A stretch of DNA of 64,000 nt from Halomonas faecis. Its GTDB lineage: Bacteria > Pseudomonadota > Gammaproteobacteria > Pseudomonadales > Halomonadaceae. The position numbers and the translations under genes were made by a program. Below the pieces are notes generated by a model, which was not told where the DNA came from, did no database searches, and worked only from the letters and a program-made list of their open reading frames with translations. Location: NCBI RefSeq assembly GCF_010993975.1, contig NZ_JAACZO010000052.1:1-64000 (forward strand), written 5' to 3'. This document shows, in pieces, positions 36,929-47,483 of the stretch. Every line of letters begins with the position of its first letter. Within the stretch, counting starts at the first letter, position 1.

Positions 36929-37786
36929 TCAGCGCAGCAGGCCCAGGTCTTCAGCCACCCTCTCGATGGGCTCGTACATGGCGTTGTCGGCGGGGATGAA
37001 CGTCTCGCGCGGGAAGGAAGCGAGCAATTCGGGGTCGCTCATCTCCAAGAAAGCGGCCTGGACTTTCTCGGTGAAGCCCTCGCCGAAGCGTTCGTCGGCG
37101 TCGCCGCGCAGGGTCCAGTTGTAGTCGGGGTAGGGTGGCGTTTCCCAGATCACGCTAACCTTGTCGGTATCCACGCGCCCCGCTTCGACGGCGGCGTCCC
37201 ACACGGTGTAGTTCACGGCGCCCAGGTCGTAGGTGCCGGCCTCCACCAGGGCGATGGTGCGCGAGTGATCGCCGGAGTAGCCGATCCGCGAGAACAGTGC
37301 CTCGGGACTGGCGCCATCGAAGCGCTGGCGCAGGAAATGTTCGGGCATCAGCCGCCCTGAGGTGGAGGTGCGCGAGCCAAAGGTGAAGGTCATGCCCTCA
37401 ATCTCATCGGAGAGTGCGTCGCTGCGCTCGAGTCCCGTGGACTCGTGGGCGATGACGTAGCTGACGAAGGCGTCGTCCTCGCTGCCCTGGGCCAGCGCCT
37501 GGGAGCCCGGTACCAGGCGGCGTGCCTGCACGCCCGAGAGACCGCCGAACCACGCCAGTTGCACCTGGTCGTTGCGAAAGGCGGTGACTGCCGCCCCGTA
37601 GGATTTCACCGGCACGTACTCCACCTCGACGTCCAGCCGTTCTTCCAGGTAATCGGCGACCTTCGAGAAGCGCTCGATCAACCGCGACTGGTCCTCGTCG
37701 GGAATGGCGGTGAAGCGAAAGGTCTCGGCCGCTGCGGCCGGGGCGACGAGCGCAAAGACGACGGCGGTGAGTACGGTACGGTGCAT
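36929..37786 (-). CDS. PhnD-like binding protein, putative selenate transporter
   Basis: A 285-aa periplasmic protein with signal peptide 1-21 (TAVVFALVAPAAAA). The segments FRFTAIPDEDQSRLIERFSKVADYL, VEYVPVKSYGAAVTAFRNDQVQLAWFGGLSGVQAR and VNYTVWDAAVEAG match what I recall of the family annotated as putative selenate ABC transporter substrate-binding protein. That family is PhnD-related but distinct from phosphonate binders. AGGAGA precedes ATG 37786. Substrate assignment is by family name only; phosphonate or another oxyanion remains possible. Confidence 0.75.
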   Translation of the reverse strand: MHRTVLTAVVFALVAPAAAAETFRFTAIPDEDQSRLIERFSKVADYLEERLDVEVEYVPVKSYGAAVTAFRNDQVQLAWFGGLSGVQARRLVPGSQALAQGSEDDAFVSYVIAHESTGLERSDALSDEIEGMTFTFGSRTSTSGRLMPEHFLRQRFDGASPEALFSRIGYSGDHSRTIALVEAGTYDLGAVNYTVWDAAVEAGRVDTDKVSVIWETPPYPDYNWTLRGDADERFGEGFTEKVQAAFLEMSDPELLASFPRETFIPADNAMYEPIERVAEDLGLLR

Positions 37787-37882
37787 GGGGCTCTCCTTGG
37801 CGATGGGTAAATCACCATTGTTCCGCTGCACCCTCTGCATGGCAAGTGGCGTTCGCAGCGGCCGGCATGGCTTCAGATATTT

Positions 37883-37898
37883 TGCGTAAATTTACGTA
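37883..37898. promoter_or_regulatory. Palindromic GTAA/TTAC site upstream of symporter
   Basis: TGCGTAAATTTACGTA, near-perfect palindrome, in the 253-bp divergent region between the binding-protein gene and the sodium symporter. It shares the GTAA-N2-TTAC core with the site at 40749 before zwf, so HexR control of the symporter is plausible. Confidence 0.4.
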
Positions 37899-38039
37899 TT
37901 TATTTGGCATTTATGAGACCAAGGTCGCATACATGAATCGGTTCATCTAACTAGAATGTCGTTTATTACCTTAATTTCAGGCATGGCCCTCGGGAGTATC
38001 GCCCGGCTGGTCCACTCAACCGACTCGAAGGAGGCTTCC

Positions 38040-39638
38040 ATGCACGCCCTCACCCTGGCGTCCTTCCTGTTCTTCACGGGGCTGGTCGCCTTCATCACCT
38101 GGCGCCTGACCCGGCGCGACGACCACTCGAGCACCAGCGGTTATTTCCTTGCCGGGCGCACGCTGACCTTCCCGCTGATCGCCGGGTCGCTGCTGATGAC
38201 CAACCTTTCCACCGAGCAGATGGTGGGCCTCAACGGTGCCGCCTTCGCGGATGGCCTCAGTGTGATGGCCTGGGAGGTGGTGGCAGTCATCGCCCTGGTG
38301 GCGTTGGCGCTGTTCTTTCTGCCGCGCTTCCTGAGAAGCGGCATCGCCACCCTGCCGCAGCTGCTGGAGATCCGTTTCGACCGGGGTACGCAACTGATCT
38401 GCAACATCATCTTTCTGATCGCCTATGCGGTGATCCTGCTGCCGATCATCCTCTATTCGGGCGCCATGGGGCTGCAGGGCATGCTCGACCTGCAGGGGCT
38501 CACCGGCATTCAGTCGCCCACCGTGCTGCTGTGGCTGACCGTCTGGGTGGTGGGCATCATCGGCTCCGTCTACGCGCTGTTCGGCGGTCTGCGCACCGTC
38601 GCCGTCTCCGACACCCTCAATGGGGTGGGTCTGCTGATCGGCGGCTTCGTGATCGTCTACTTCGGCTTGCAGGCGATCAGCGACGGCAGCGGCGTGCTGG
38701 AGGGCTGGAACATCCTCAAGGAGAGCGACCCGGAAAAGCTCAACTCGATCGGCGGCGCCGAGCAGCAGGTGCCCTTCTTCACCCTGTTCACCGGGGTCTT
38801 GTTGATCAACGTCTTCTACTGGACCACCAACCAGCAGATCATCCAGCGCACCTTCGCCGCCAGGACCCTGGCCGAAGGGCAGAAGGGGGTTCTGCTGACC
38901 GGCTTTCTCAAGCTGCTCGGGCCGCTCTACCTGGTGCTGCCGGGGATCATCGCCTACCACCTCTACGCCGACCAGGGCGTACACGCCGATGAGGCCTACG
39001 GCCAGCTGGTGTTCAACGTGCTGCCGCCCTACCTGACCGGCTTCTTCGCCGCGGTGATGGTGGGGGCCATCCTGTCGTCGTTCAACTCGGCGCTCAACAG
39101 CACCACCACCATCTTCAGCCTGGGCGTCTACAAGGGCGTGCTCAAGAAGGATGCCACCGAGGAGCAGGTGGTGAAGTCGGGCAAGGTGTTCGGCTGGATC
39201 ATGGCCGCGGTGACCATGACCATCGCTCCGCTGCTGGCCGGCCAGGAGAGCCTGTTCGGCTACCTGCAGAAGATGAACGCCATCTATTTCATTCCCATCC
39301 TGGCGGTGGTGGTGGTTGGCCTGCTGACGCGTTGGGTGCCACCGATGGCGGCCAAGATCGCCCTGGTGGGCGGTTGCCTGCTGATCGCCGCCGGTTACTT
39401 CGTGCCGCCCTTCGACAAGCTGCCGGTGATCATGCACGAGTTCCACTTCGTGGCCCTGGTGTTCGTATTGCTGGTGGCGATGATGCTGCTGATCGGCAAG
39501 CTGCGCCCCCGCGAGACCGCCTGGGTCCACGAGGACGTGCAGGCGGTGGACCTGACCCCGTGGAGGGGTGCCGTACCGGTAGGCGTGGTGCTGGTGCTGC
39601 TGGTGGTGACCATCTACGCGGTCTTCGCCGACTTCTGA
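38040..39638 (+). CDS. Sodium:solute symporter (SSS/SGLT type)
   Basis: A 532-aa inner-membrane protein with about 14 helices. SSS landmarks are [40 protein letters not shown]-like [18 protein letters not shown], and [22 protein letters not shown], the conserved Na-binding helix. It resembles SGLT/YidK sugar symporters. Its location before hexR-zwf-pgl-eda suggests glucose or a related hexose as substrate. GAAGGAGG before ATG 38040 fixes the start. Confidence 0.85.
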   Translation: MHALTLASFLFFTGLVAFITWRLTRRDDHSSTSGYFLAGRTLTFPLIAGSLLMTNLSTEQMVGLNGAAFADGLSVMAWEVVAVIALVALALFFLPRFLRSGIATLPQLLEIRFDRGTQLICNIIFLIAYAVILLPIILYSGAMGLQGMLDLQGLTGIQSPTVLLWLTVWVVGIIGSVYALFGGLRTVAVSDTLNGVGLLIGGFVIVYFGLQAISDGSGVLEGWNILKESDPEKLNSIGGAEQQVPFFTLFTGVLLINVFYWTTNQQIIQRTFAARTLAEGQKGVLLTGFLKLLGPLYLVLPGIIAYHLYADQGVHADEAYGQLVFNVLPPYLTGFFAAVMVGAILSSFNSALNSTTTIFSLGVYKGVLKKDATEEQVVKSGKVFGWIMAAVTMTIAPLLAGQESLFGYLQKMNAIYFIPILAVVVVGLLTRWVPPMAAKIALVGGCLLIAAGYFVPPFDKLPVIMHEFHFVALVFVLLVAMMLLIGKLRPRETAWVHEDVQAVDLTPWRGAVPVGVVLVLLVVTIYAVFADF

Positions 39639-39668
39639 GCCGCCGTCACGGCTCGCTTTCTGCCGCGT

Positions 39669-39703
39669 GATGCCGCCTCGATGGGGTCCGGCGGGGCGGC
39701 ATC
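39669..39703. other. Hairpin between convergent symporter and hexR genes
   Basis: GATGCCGCC and GGCGGCATC form a 9-bp stem with a 17-nt loop. No T-run follows. It may act as a bidirectional end structure. Confidence 0.35.
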
Positions 39704-39737
39704 GTGAACAGTCAAGAGGAGGGGCGCCCCTCAGCCC

Positions 39738-40601
39738 TCAGCCGCGGGGCGTGGCGGGGTAGCGGGTTTCCTGCAGGCTGTCCTTGATCTTCTTCAGGTG
39801 GGACAGGAAGTCCTCGCCGCGGCGCAGCGTGACCCCGGTGGCCAGCACGTCGATCAGCGTCAGCTGGATCATCCGCGAGGTCATCGGCATGTAGTAGTCG
39901 GTGTCCTCGGGGGTGGGGATGTCCAGCGTTTCGGTGCACTCCCGGGCCAGCGGTGAGCCGGGAGCCGTGATGCCCAGTACCACGGCGCCGCTTTCGCGGG
40001 CCAGTCGGGCGATGTCGACCAGCTCCCGGGTGCGCCCCGTCCAGGAGATCACCACCACCACGTCACCGGTGTGGCAAGCGGCGGCGATCATGCGCTGCAT
40101 CAGCACGTCGACGTAGGAGGTCACCGGCAGGTTGAAGCGGAAGAACTTGTGCTGGGCGTCCTGGGCCACCGCGCCGGAGGCGCCGAGGCCGAAAAAGTGG
40201 ATCTGCTTGGCCTGGGTGAGGTAGTCGACCATGCGCTCGATCTTGGCAGGATCGATGTCGCGGTGTGCCTGGTCCAGGGCGGCGATGGTGGCGCCGAAGA
40301 TCTTGCCGGTATAGGCCGCCGCGGCGTCGTTGGGCTCCACTGCCTGGCTGACATAGGGCGTACCACCGGCCAGGCTCTGGGCCAGCTTGATCTTGAAGTC
40401 CGGATAGCCCTTGGCATCGAAACTGCGGCAAAAACGGTTGACCGTGGGTTCGCTGACCGAGGCGGCCTGCGCCAGGCTGGCGATGCTCAGGCCCGTTGCT
40501 CGGGCGGGATCGGCGAGAATCACATCGGCTACCTTGCGCTCGGAGCGATTGAGCTCGTCGAGGCGCTGGCGTATTCGTTGCAGCAGGTCGTGATCGGCCA
40601 T
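39738..40601 (-). CDS. hexR: HexR, RpiR-family regulator of glucose catabolism
   Basis: A 287-aa protein with an N-terminal RpiR helix-turn-helix ([41 protein letters not shown]) and a C-terminal SIS domain that binds KDPG ([32 protein letters not shown]). It is divergent from zwf, with sites between them, and flanks the genes HexR classically represses. It also likely acts on pgi (site at 47373). Confidence 0.9.
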   Translation of the reverse strand: MADHDLLQRIRQRLDELNRSERKVADVILADPARATGLSIASLAQAASVSEPTVNRFCRSFDAKGYPDFKIKLAQSLAGGTPYVSQAVEPNDAAAAYTGKIFGATIAALDQAHRDIDPAKIERMVDYLTQAKQIHFFGLGASGAVAQDAQHKFFRFNLPVTSYVDVLMQRMIAAACHTGDVVVVISWTGRTRELVDIARLARESGAVVLGITAPGSPLARECTETLDIPTPEDTDYYMPMTSRMIQLTLIDVLATGVTLRRGEDFLSHLKKIKDSLQETRYPATPRG

Positions 40602-40748
40602 GGTGTCGGAGTGTCTCCATAGGGCGGTAGGGAGTCGGTACGGCTCGGCTATACCGAGAATGTGGTGATTTTACGACATCATGCTCGACATGCTACCTCG
40701 TCACGGGGAATCGATGCGAGCATGGGCCGTCAGGCTAGGCTTTTTGTT

Positions 40749-40761
40749 TGGTAAAATTACA
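40749..40761. promoter_or_regulatory. Candidate HexR operator upstream of zwf
   Basis: TGGTAAAATTACA, in an AT-rich stretch of the hexR-zwf region. It resembles one form of the HexR palindrome (TGTAAT/ATTACA halves) with shortened spacing. Confidence 0.45.
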
Positions 40762-40801
40762 TCTATTATTGCGTAATGCCGTACATATGACGTACATTTT
40801 T

Positions 40802-40815
40802 TGGTAAATTAACCA
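40802..40815. promoter_or_regulatory. Second candidate HexR operator at zwf
   Basis: TGGTAAATTAACCA, palindromic at nearly all positions, ends 13 bp before the zwf ATG. A repressor bound here would cover the RBS region and the transcript start. Confidence 0.45.
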
Positions 40816-40828
40816 GATGGGAGTCGAC

Positions 40829-42325
40829 ATGAACGCAGCCACGCGGTCAAGTGAGGAGAGCGGTTCCGCGATCGATCTGGCCCTTTTCGGGGCCTTGGGT
40901 GATTTGTCGCAGCGCAAGCTCTATCCCGCGCTCTACCATCTTGACCGCGAAGGGCTGCTGGCCGATGCGACCCGTCTGCTGGGGCTGGCTCGCCAGCCGC
41001 TGGATGTCGCCGCCTTCCGCAAGGAAGTGGAGACGGCGCTGGCGACCCACGTCAAGGCGGCCGAGCTCGACCGTGCGACGCTGGCGCGCTTTTTGGCCCG
41101 CCTCGACTATCGCCAGCTCGACTTCACCGCCGAAGAGGGCTATGCAGCGATCCGCGAGTGGCGACAGGAGGGCGAGGTACGGCCATTGGTGGTCTATCTG
41201 GCGGTGGGGGCGAACCTGTATGGCGACATCTGCCGGTACCTGGAGGCCAGTGGCAGCCTCGACGAAGCGAGCCGCGTGGTGGTCGAGAAGCCCATCGGCT
41301 ACGACCTCGACTCATCCGCCGAGATCAACGACGCCATCGGTGCGGTCTTCCCCGAATCGCGCATCTACCGCATCGACCATTATCTGGGCAAGGAGACGGT
41401 GCAGAACCTGATCGCCCTGCGTTTCGCCAACCCGCTGTTCGGTACCCAGTGGAACCAGAACCACATCTCCCACGTGGAGATCACCGTGGCCGAGAAGGTG
41501 GGCATCGAGGGGCGCTGGGGTTACTTCGACGAGGCGGGCCAGCTGCGCGACATGGTTCAGAACCATCTGCTGCAGCTGGTCTGCCTGATCGCCATGGACC
41601 CCCCGGCCAATCTCGATGCCGACGCCATTCGCGACGAGAAGGTCAAGGTGCTCAAGGCGCTCAAGCCATTCAGCGAGGCCTCGCTGGGGCGCGACGTGGT
41701 GCGAGGCCAGTACATCGCCGGCACCATCGACGGGGCGAGCGTGCCCGGCTACCTAGAGGAGGAGGGGGCCAATCGCCACAGTGATACCGAAACCTTCGTG
41801 GCGATGAAGACCGAGGTGGCCAACTGGCGCTGGGCCGGGGTGCCGTTCTACATCCGCACTGGCAAGCGCCTGCCCGAGAAGCTCTCGCAGATCGTCATCC
41901 ACTTTCGCCAGCAGCCGCACTACATTTTCGACCCCGACCAGCGCAACCTGGCCGCCAACAAGCTGGTGATCCGCCTGCAGCCCGACGAGGGCATCGCGCT
42001 CGAGGTGCTGACCAAGGACAGCGGCCTGGACAAGGGCATGCGCCTGCGCCGGGGCCCGCTGCATCTCGACTTCAACAGCGCCTTCCCCAAGACACGGATT
42101 CCCGATGCCTACGAGCGACTGTTGCTTGAGGTGATCAAGGGGCGGCAGTATCTCTTCGTGCGCCGCGACGAAGTGGAGCACGCCTGGCGCTGGTGCGACG
42201 GCCTGATCGAGGCCTGGCACGACCTGGGCGAGGCGCCGCGCCGCTATCCGGCCGGCTCCTGGGGCCCCGTCGCCTCCATCGCCATGATCACCCAGGATGG
42301 CCGCAGCTGGTATGAAGACTACTGA
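40829..42325 (+). CDS. zwf: Glucose-6-phosphate 1-dehydrogenase
   Basis: A 498-aa enzyme oxidising glucose 6-phosphate to 6-phosphogluconolactone, the entry to the Entner-Doudoroff route. The N-terminal nucleotide site is [11 protein letters not shown], and the active-site motif is [13 protein letters not shown] with catalytic His. Start 40829 was preferred over ATG 40817 because GGGAG lies just upstream and no RBS precedes the earlier ATG. Length is normal. It heads zwf-pgl-eda. Confidence 0.95.
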   Translation: MNAATRSSEESGSAIDLALFGALGDLSQRKLYPALYHLDREGLLADATRLLGLARQPLDVAAFRKEVETALATHVKAAELDRATLARFLARLDYRQLDFTAEEGYAAIREWRQEGEVRPLVVYLAVGANLYGDICRYLEASGSLDEASRVVVEKPIGYDLDSSAEINDAIGAVFPESRIYRIDHYLGKETVQNLIALRFANPLFGTQWNQNHISHVEITVAEKVGIEGRWGYFDEAGQLRDMVQNHLLQLVCLIAMDPPANLDADAIRDEKVKVLKALKPFSEASLGRDVVRGQYIAGTIDGASVPGYLEEEGANRHSDTETFVAMKTEVANWRWAGVPFYIRTGKRLPEKLSQIVIHFRQQPHYIFDPDQRNLAANKLVIRLQPDEGIALEVLTKDSGLDKGMRLRRGPLHLDFNSAFPKTRIPDAYERLLLEVIKGRQYLFVRRDEVEHAWRWCDGLIEAWHDLGEAPRRYPAGSWGPVASIAMITQDGRSWYEDY

Positions 42326-42396
42326 GAGGCGGCGACCGCTCTCCCACGACCGTCATTACCTTCGGGATGCCGAGGGCCGCTACGAGGACGACCGAC

Positions 42397-43065
42397 ATGA
42401 ATGCATCTCCCCGCGAGCAACTGGCCGGTCAGCTCGCCGAAGCGGCCGCCGCCGGTCTGCGTACCGATCTCGCCAGCCGCGAGCGTGCGCTGCTAGTGGT
42501 TTCCGGTGGTTCGACCCCGGTGCCTTTCTTTCAAGCGCTCGCTGCCGCCGAGTTGCCCTGGGAACGCGTCGAGGTGACGCTCGCCGATGAGCGCTGGGTG
42601 GCCGAGGACGACCCCGACAGCAACGCCCGCCTGGTGCGCGAGCACCTGCTGCAGGGGCCGGCGGCGGCGGCTACCTTCGTGCCGTTGACCTCCGGCCATG
42701 ATACCCCAGAGGAGGGTGTCGCCGAGGTGGCCGGGCGGCTCGAGTGCTTGGCCTGGCCGGCCAGCGTGGTGGTGCTGGGCATGGGCGGCGATGGCCACAC
42801 CGCCTCGCTGTTTCCCGACAGCCCCGAACTCGCGCTGGCACTCTCCACTGCCGAGACGGCGGTGGCGGTGCGCACGCCCAGTCAGCCCCAGCCGCGCCTC
42901 ACCCTCAGCGCTGACCGACTGCATCAGGCGCGACGTCATCTGTTGCACATCACCGGTGACGACAAGCGCGCCGTGCTGGCACGGGCGCTCACGGGCGACG
43001 ACACTCGCGAGTTGCCGGTTCGTGCCTTTTTCTCCTGCCCATTGGCCGTCTACTGGGCCCCCTGA
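42397..43065 (+). CDS. pgl: 6-phosphogluconolactonase
   Basis: A 222-aa NagB/DevB-type enzyme hydrolysing the product of Zwf. Conserved segments are VVSGGSTPVPFFQAL, VTLADERWV and LGMGGDGHTASLFPDS. The start was placed after GAGGAC, dropping ten upstream in-frame codons. It lies 71 bp after zwf and 34 bp before eda. Confidence 0.92.
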   Translation: MNASPREQLAGQLAEAAAAGLRTDLASRERALLVVSGGSTPVPFFQALAAAELPWERVEVTLADERWVAEDDPDSNARLVREHLLQGPAAAATFVPLTSGHDTPEEGVAEVAGRLECLAWPASVVVLGMGGDGHTASLFPDSPELALALSTAETAVAVRTPSQPQPRLTLSADRLHQARRHLLHITGDDKRAVLARALTGDDTRELPVRAFFSCPLAVYWAP

Positions 43066-43099
43066 CCGATTACCGCCGACCGCTTCTGGAGTGCTTGCC

Positions 43100-43762
43100 A
43101 TGACCATCGACAAACAGCTGCCATCCACGCGCACCACCGAACTCGACAGCATCTGCCTCAAGGCCGAGGTGATCCCGGTGCTGGCCATCGAGCGGGTGGA
43201 AGATGCCGTGCCCCTGGCCCGTGCCCTGGTGGACGGCGGCCTGACGGTGCTGGAAGTGACCCTGCGCACCGATTGCGCCCTGGAGGCGATCCGCCGCATC
43301 AACGAGGCGCTGCCCCAGGCCAGCGTCGGCGTGGGTACCGTGCTCACGCCGGCGCAGTACCGCCAGGCCGAACGAGTGGGGGCGGACTTCGTGGTCACGC
43401 CCGGCACCACCGAGGCGCTCTATCGTTATGGCGTGGAAAGCCCGGTACCGATGCTGCCCGGCGTGGCCACCGTCTCCGAGCTGATGGCCGGCTGGCAGTA
43501 CGGCTATCGGCGCTTCAAGTTCTTTCCCGCCGAGGCCAGCGGCGGCATCAAGGCGCTCAAGGCTTTCGCCGGTCCCTTGCCCGAGGCGCGCTTCTGCCCC
43601 ACCGGCGGCATCAATCTCGACAATGCCGAAGACTACCTGGCGCTGAAGAACGTCATGTGCGTGGGTGGCTCCTGGCTCACCCCCAAGTCGCTGGTCGCCG
43701 CCGAGGACTGGAGCGGCATTCGCCAGCTCGCTCGCGAGGTGGCGGAGCGTTTCCACCACTGA
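43100..43762 (+). CDS. eda: KDPG/KHG aldolase
   Basis: A 220-aa class I aldolase that splits 2-keto-3-deoxy-6-phosphogluconate to pyruvate and glyceraldehyde 3-phosphate. The Schiff-base Lys lies in RRFKFFPAEASGG; VLEVTLRTDCALE and the phosphate site CPTGGINLDN are present. It is last in the operon. No 6-phosphogluconate dehydratase (edd) gene is in the window, so that step is encoded elsewhere. Confidence 0.93.
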   Translation: MTIDKQLPSTRTTELDSICLKAEVIPVLAIERVEDAVPLARALVDGGLTVLEVTLRTDCALEAIRRINEALPQASVGVGTVLTPAQYRQAERVGADFVVTPGTTEALYRYGVESPVPMLPGVATVSELMAGWQYGYRRFKFFPAEASGGIKALKAFAGPLPEARFCPTGGINLDNAEDYLALKNVMCVGGSWLTPKSLVAAEDWSGIRQLAREVAERFHH

Positions 43763-43765
43763 TGC

Positions 43766-45469
43766 TCAGAACGCTTCCCACTCCGGCTCGGCTGCGCTGG
43801 CGGACCGTGCCTTGACCCGCCGGTGGCGTGGCGTCGGATCGATGGCGGGCGGCTGCGAGGGATTGGCGGTGTTGCGCGTATGCTGGCGGGGTGGTTCGCT
43901 ATCCGGCAGAAAGGCCTGGGCACTGTGTGACAGAGCCTGAATTTCCTGGCTGAGCGAAGTCGTGGCCGCCTGATAGCTCTGCATGCTGCTCGCGCTGGTC
44001 TGTGTTGCCTGGTCGATTTCGCCGATGGCCTGGCTGATCTGCCCGATGCCTTGGCTCTGCTCGGCGGCCGCTGCGCTCAGCTCTCCCATCAGGTCGTTGA
44101 CCCGGTGGCTGGCCTGCTTGATCTGGGACATGGCGGTTTGCGCCTCGTCGGCTCGACTTTCTCCCGTCTGGATCTCTTGGCGTGCCTGAGTGATCAGCGA
44201 CTGCACGCGATGAGCGGCGTCCGCCGACTGACTGGCAAGTTTGCGCACCTCCTGGGCCACCACGGCGAAACCGCGGCCGTGCTCGCCGGCCCGTGCAGCT
44301 TCCACCGAGGCGTTGAGTGCCAGGATGTTGGTCTGGAAGGCAATTGCATCGATGGTGCCGACGATGCCGGCCATGTTCTCTGCCTGGCGGGTGATGGCCT
44401 GCATGGAAGCAGCCAGCGCCTGCATGGTGTCGGCGGCTCTGTCCACGGCTGCGACGTTGCCTGCCGAGGCCGAACTGGCCTGCTGTGCGTGTTCGGCGCT
44501 CTGGTTCACCGTGGCGCTGATCTGTTCGGTACTGGCGGCCGTCTCCTGTACCGAGGAGGCCTGTTGCTCCAGCCGGCTGGCCATGGCGTCGTTGTTGCGG
44601 ATCAGTCCGGCCACCGCCGGGTTGACCACGTCGACACGGCGGTTGAGATCGCCGATCAGTGCGTCGAGGGACTGGCGCATGAAGTTCAGCGAACCGAGCA
44701 TGCGACTCAGCTCGTTGCGTCCCAGCGAAGGTAGGTCTGCCTTGAGGTTGCCGGCGGCGACCTGCAGCGCGAAATCGTTGGCTTGATGGAGCGAGCGGCG
44801 CGTCGTGCTGCCGAACCGCCAGGTGAACGTTGTGAGCAGTGTGCCACCCACTACCCCGATGCCGCCCAGCCACAGGGCGGCGGTAGCCGCTACCGGTTGC
44901 AGCAAAGTGGCCGTGGCCACGCCGAGCCCGGCGGTGAGCAGGAAGGTGGCCGCCGAACTGGCGACAGTTCGTGCCTTGATGCTGCGCAGGTCGAGACGGC
45001 TCGGCAGGTGCAGCAGTCCGCGTCGATAGGCCTGGCCATGCTTGACGCCATAACGGCCTCTGCGTTCACGAATGTCCTCGTACACGGCTTCGGCCTGGGC
45101 GATCTCCGCGGCGCTGGCCTTGACGCGAATCGAGGCAAAGCCCTTGAGCACCCCCTCCTCACGAATCGGCACCACATTGGCTCGCACCCAATAGTGATCG
45201 CCGTTCTTGCGACGGTTCTTGACCAGCCCCGACCAGAACTCGCCGGCCTGAAGGTCGTGCCACATGTCGGCGAAGACGCTCCCCGGCATGTCCGGGTGAC
45301 GTACCAGGTTGTGCGGCGATCCGTGCAGTTCGTCGTAGTCGTAGCCGCTCACTTCGATGAAACGCCGGTTGGCGTAGGTGATGATGCTGCGCGGGTCGGT
45401 CTTGGAGATCAGGACGTCATCGTCGCGCAGGGCGTACTCGACCTGGGTGACGGCACCGGTCTTGCGCAT
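43766..45469 (-). CDS. Aer-like PAS chemoreceptor (MCP)
   Basis: A 567-aa receptor. The N-terminal PAS domain (about 15-125) has the Aer-type [17 protein letters not shown]. Two adjacent membrane helices (about 170-220) are separated by a very short loop, so there is no periplasmic sensor. A HAMP-like linker and a methyl-accepting signalling domain follow, with hairpin tip [29 protein letters not shown]. The C-terminus EWEAF resembles the NWETF tether for CheR/CheB. It likely senses redox or energy state through a PAS-bound cofactor. It is convergent with eda. Confidence 0.85.
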   Translation of the reverse strand: MRKTGAVTQVEYALRDDDVLISKTDPRSIITYANRRFIEVSGYDYDELHGSPHNLVRHPDMPGSVFADMWHDLQAGEFWSGLVKNRRKNGDHYWVRANVVPIREEGVLKGFASIRVKASAAEIAQAEAVYEDIRERRGRYGVKHGQAYRRGLLHLPSRLDLRSIKARTVASSAATFLLTAGLGVATATLLQPVAATAALWLGGIGVVGGTLLTTFTWRFGSTTRRSLHQANDFALQVAAGNLKADLPSLGRNELSRMLGSLNFMRQSLDALIGDLNRRVDVVNPAVAGLIRNNDAMASRLEQQASSVQETAASTEQISATVNQSAEHAQQASSASAGNVAAVDRAADTMQALAASMQAITRQAENMAGIVGTIDAIAFQTNILALNASVEAARAGEHGRGFAVVAQEVRKLASQSADAAHRVQSLITQARQEIQTGESRADEAQTAMSQIKQASHRVNDLMGELSAAAAEQSQGIGQISQAIGEIDQATQTSASSMQSYQAATTSLSQEIQALSHSAQAFLPDSEPPRQHTRNTANPSQPPAIDPTPRHRRVKARSASAAEPEWEAF

Positions 45470-45649
45470 GAGGCTTCACTTCCTTGGCTGGGTGATCAAT
45501 GGCGTGAGCATCCACCACGACACAGCCTTTGTAAAGCTATCGTCCCGATAAAGTAAAATTCTTGTATAGCTAATTGTCGCTGGTTTGTCAGCCCAGGCCC
45601 GCAGCAGCCCGTGCCGGGGCTGTGCGGGTAGCCGTCATGCCGGCAGCCT

Positions 45650-47332
45650 TCATCGGCGCTGTTTGCGCCGAGGGCGAGTCGGGCCAGTGGATGGGGTCGC
45701 TGGGGAGTCGGCCGCCTTCTCGGGAGAGCGGGCATGATGTGTGCCGCGGGTGAAATGGTTGCGTACCAGTGCCAGCAACCCCTGGGTGGAAGCGTCGAAG
45801 TCCTGGCTGTGGGCGTCGATGCGACTGCTGATCTCGCCGGCGATCTGCTTGCCGAGCTGAACGCCCCACTGGTCGAAGGAGTTGATGTTCCAGATCACCC
45901 CCTGCACGAACACCTTGTGCTCGTAGAGCGCGATCAGCGCACCCAGGTTCTTGGGCGTCAGCTCGTCGAGCAGCAGGGTGCTCGAAGGGCGATTGCCCGG
46001 GCAGCTGTAGGGGTCTAGCTGGCCGCCTTGCTGGCTGCCCTCCATGAAGGCGTTGGCCTGGGCCAGCATGTTGGTGAGCAGGGCGAAATGGTGATCCTCG
46101 AAGCCCGGCTCTGGCTTGAGCGAGGCGATGAAGTCGATGGGCACGTAGCGGGTGCCCTGATGGAGCAGCTGGAAGAAGGCGTGCTGGCCGTTGGACCCGG
46201 TCTGTCCCCAGACGATGGGGCCGGTCTTGTAGTCCACCGGCTGGTTGAAGATGTCCACCGATTTGCCGTTGGACTCCATGTCCAATTGTTGCAGGAAGGA
46301 GGGCAACTGGTGCAGAGCCTGGTCGTAAGGGACGATGGCGTGGGTCTCGGCACCGTGGAAGTTGATGTACCAGATGCCGATCAGTGCCATCAGCACCGGC
46401 ATGTTGTCGCGGAATGGGGCTTTGAGGAAGTGCTGGTCCATCTCGTAGGCGCCTTCGAGCAGTTCCATGAAGCCGTCGAAGCCGATGGAGAGCGCGATGG
46501 GCAGGCCGATGGAGGACCACATGGAGTAGCGCCCGCCCACCCAGGCCCAGAACTCGAAGACGTTCTCCTCGCGAATGCCGAACTCCATGGCCGCGGTCTT
46601 GTTGGTGGAGGCGGCAATGAAGTGGGCGCCCACGTCGGCGTCTTCGCCGGCGTTCTCCAGAAACCAGCGGCGTGCCGTCTTGGCGTTGAGCAGCGTCTCC
46701 TGGGTGGAGAAGGTCTTGGTGGAGACGATGAACAACGTGGTGGCCGGGTCGAGGCGGTTGAGCACCTTCTGGATGTGGGTGCCGTCGACGTTGGAGACGA
46801 AGTGAAAGCTGAGATCGGGATGACGGTACTTGAGCAGCGCCCGGCAGGCCATGTTGGGCCCCAGGTCGGAGCCGCCGATGCCGATGTTGACCACGTCGGT
46901 GATGCGCTTGCCGCTGTAGCCGGTCCATTCGCCGCTGCGCACCGCGTCCGAGAAGCGTTGGATCTGTTCGCGGGTGCGTTGAATTTCCGGCATCACGTCC
47001 TGGCCGTCGACCATCAGCGGCCCTTCGCCCAGGGTGCGCAGGGCGGTGTGCAGTACCGGGCGATTCTCGGTGACGTTGATGATGTCGCCGGAGAACATCT
47101 GGGCGCGGCGTTGCACCAGCGCCGAATGTTCGGCCAGTTCGATGAGCGTGTCGAGCACGTCTTCCGAGACCTGGTGCTTGGAGTAGTCGAGGAACAGTCC
47201 GCCGACGCGCAGGCTCATCTTATCGAAGCGTTCGGGATCGGCGGCGAAGTAGTCGCGGATGCGGTCGTTGGCGGTCTCGGCGTGCAGGCGCTCGAGCGCC
47301 TGCCAGGTGACGCTGCGGGTCAGGTGGAACAT
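45650..47332 (-). CDS. pgi: Glucose-6-phosphate isomerase
   Basis: A 560-aa enzyme interconverting glucose 6-phosphate and fructose 6-phosphate. Signatures are NIGIGGSDLGPNMA, the SIS motif FIVSTKTFSTQET, WSSIGLPIALSIGF and the C-terminal Lys block DQWGVQLGKQIA. The C-terminal 25 residues (SPEKAADSP... to KQRR) are a basic extension not needed for activity. It links fructose uptake (PTS) to the glucose branch. A HexR-like site lies 41-55 bp upstream. Confidence 0.95.
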   Translation of the reverse strand: MFHLTRSVTWQALERLHAETANDRIRDYFAADPERFDKMSLRVGGLFLDYSKHQVSEDVLDTLIELAEHSALVQRRAQMFSGDIINVTENRPVLHTALRTLGEGPLMVDGQDVMPEIQRTREQIQRFSDAVRSGEWTGYSGKRITDVVNIGIGGSDLGPNMACRALLKYRHPDLSFHFVSNVDGTHIQKVLNRLDPATTLFIVSTKTFSTQETLLNAKTARRWFLENAGEDADVGAHFIAASTNKTAAMEFGIREENVFEFWAWVGGRYSMWSSIGLPIALSIGFDGFMELLEGAYEMDQHFLKAPFRDNMPVLMALIGIWYINFHGAETHAIVPYDQALHQLPSFLQQLDMESNGKSVDIFNQPVDYKTGPIVWGQTGSNGQHAFFQLLHQGTRYVPIDFIASLKPEPGFEDHHFALLTNMLAQANAFMEGSQQGGQLDPYSCPGNRPSSTLLLDELTPKNLGALIALYEHKVFVQGVIWNINSFDQWGVQLGKQIAGEISSRIDAHSQDFDASTQGLLALVRNHFTRGTHHARSPEKAADSPATPSTGPTRPRRKQRR

Positions 47333-47372
47333 GGGGGCGCTCCAAGGTGTTGAGTCGGCAAGATGCTATTTA

Positions 47373-47387
47373 TGTAATAATACTACA
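47373..47387. promoter_or_regulatory. HexR operator upstream of pgi
   Basis: TGTAATAATACTACA fits the classical 15-bp HexR palindrome (TGTARTWWWWTYACA form) on the minus strand, 41 bp before the pgi start. It is the best HexR-like site in the window. Confidence 0.6.
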
Positions 47388-47441
47388 AGGTTGAACGTGC
47401 AAGGCGAAACCATTCAAAGCCTCGCCGGTTTCTCGTAATAA

Positions 47442-47477
47442 AACGTCATGGGCGGCCCTCGGCCTGCCCATGACGTT
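47442..47477 (-). terminator. Rho-independent terminator after fruBKA
   Basis: AACGTCATGGGC and GCCCATGACGTT form a perfect 12-bp stem with a 12-nt loop; on the minus strand TTATTACG follows. It starts 7 bp after the fruA stop. Confidence 0.8.
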
Positions 47478-47483
47478 GCCGGA

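Noticed and set aside
38016..39530. 504-aa minus-strand frame
   Set aside because: Shadow of the sodium:solute symporter gene.
45470..45600. Sigma-28 promoter for the chemoreceptor
   Set aside because: A GACGATAG-like -10 occurs on the minus strand but no TAAA-type -35 stands at the required distance.
46321..46350. CGTAAGG-like sequences inside pgi and aglE as extra ECF promoters
   Set aside because: They lie within coding regions, lack the first T or the YNAC box at 15-16 nt, and precede no start codon.
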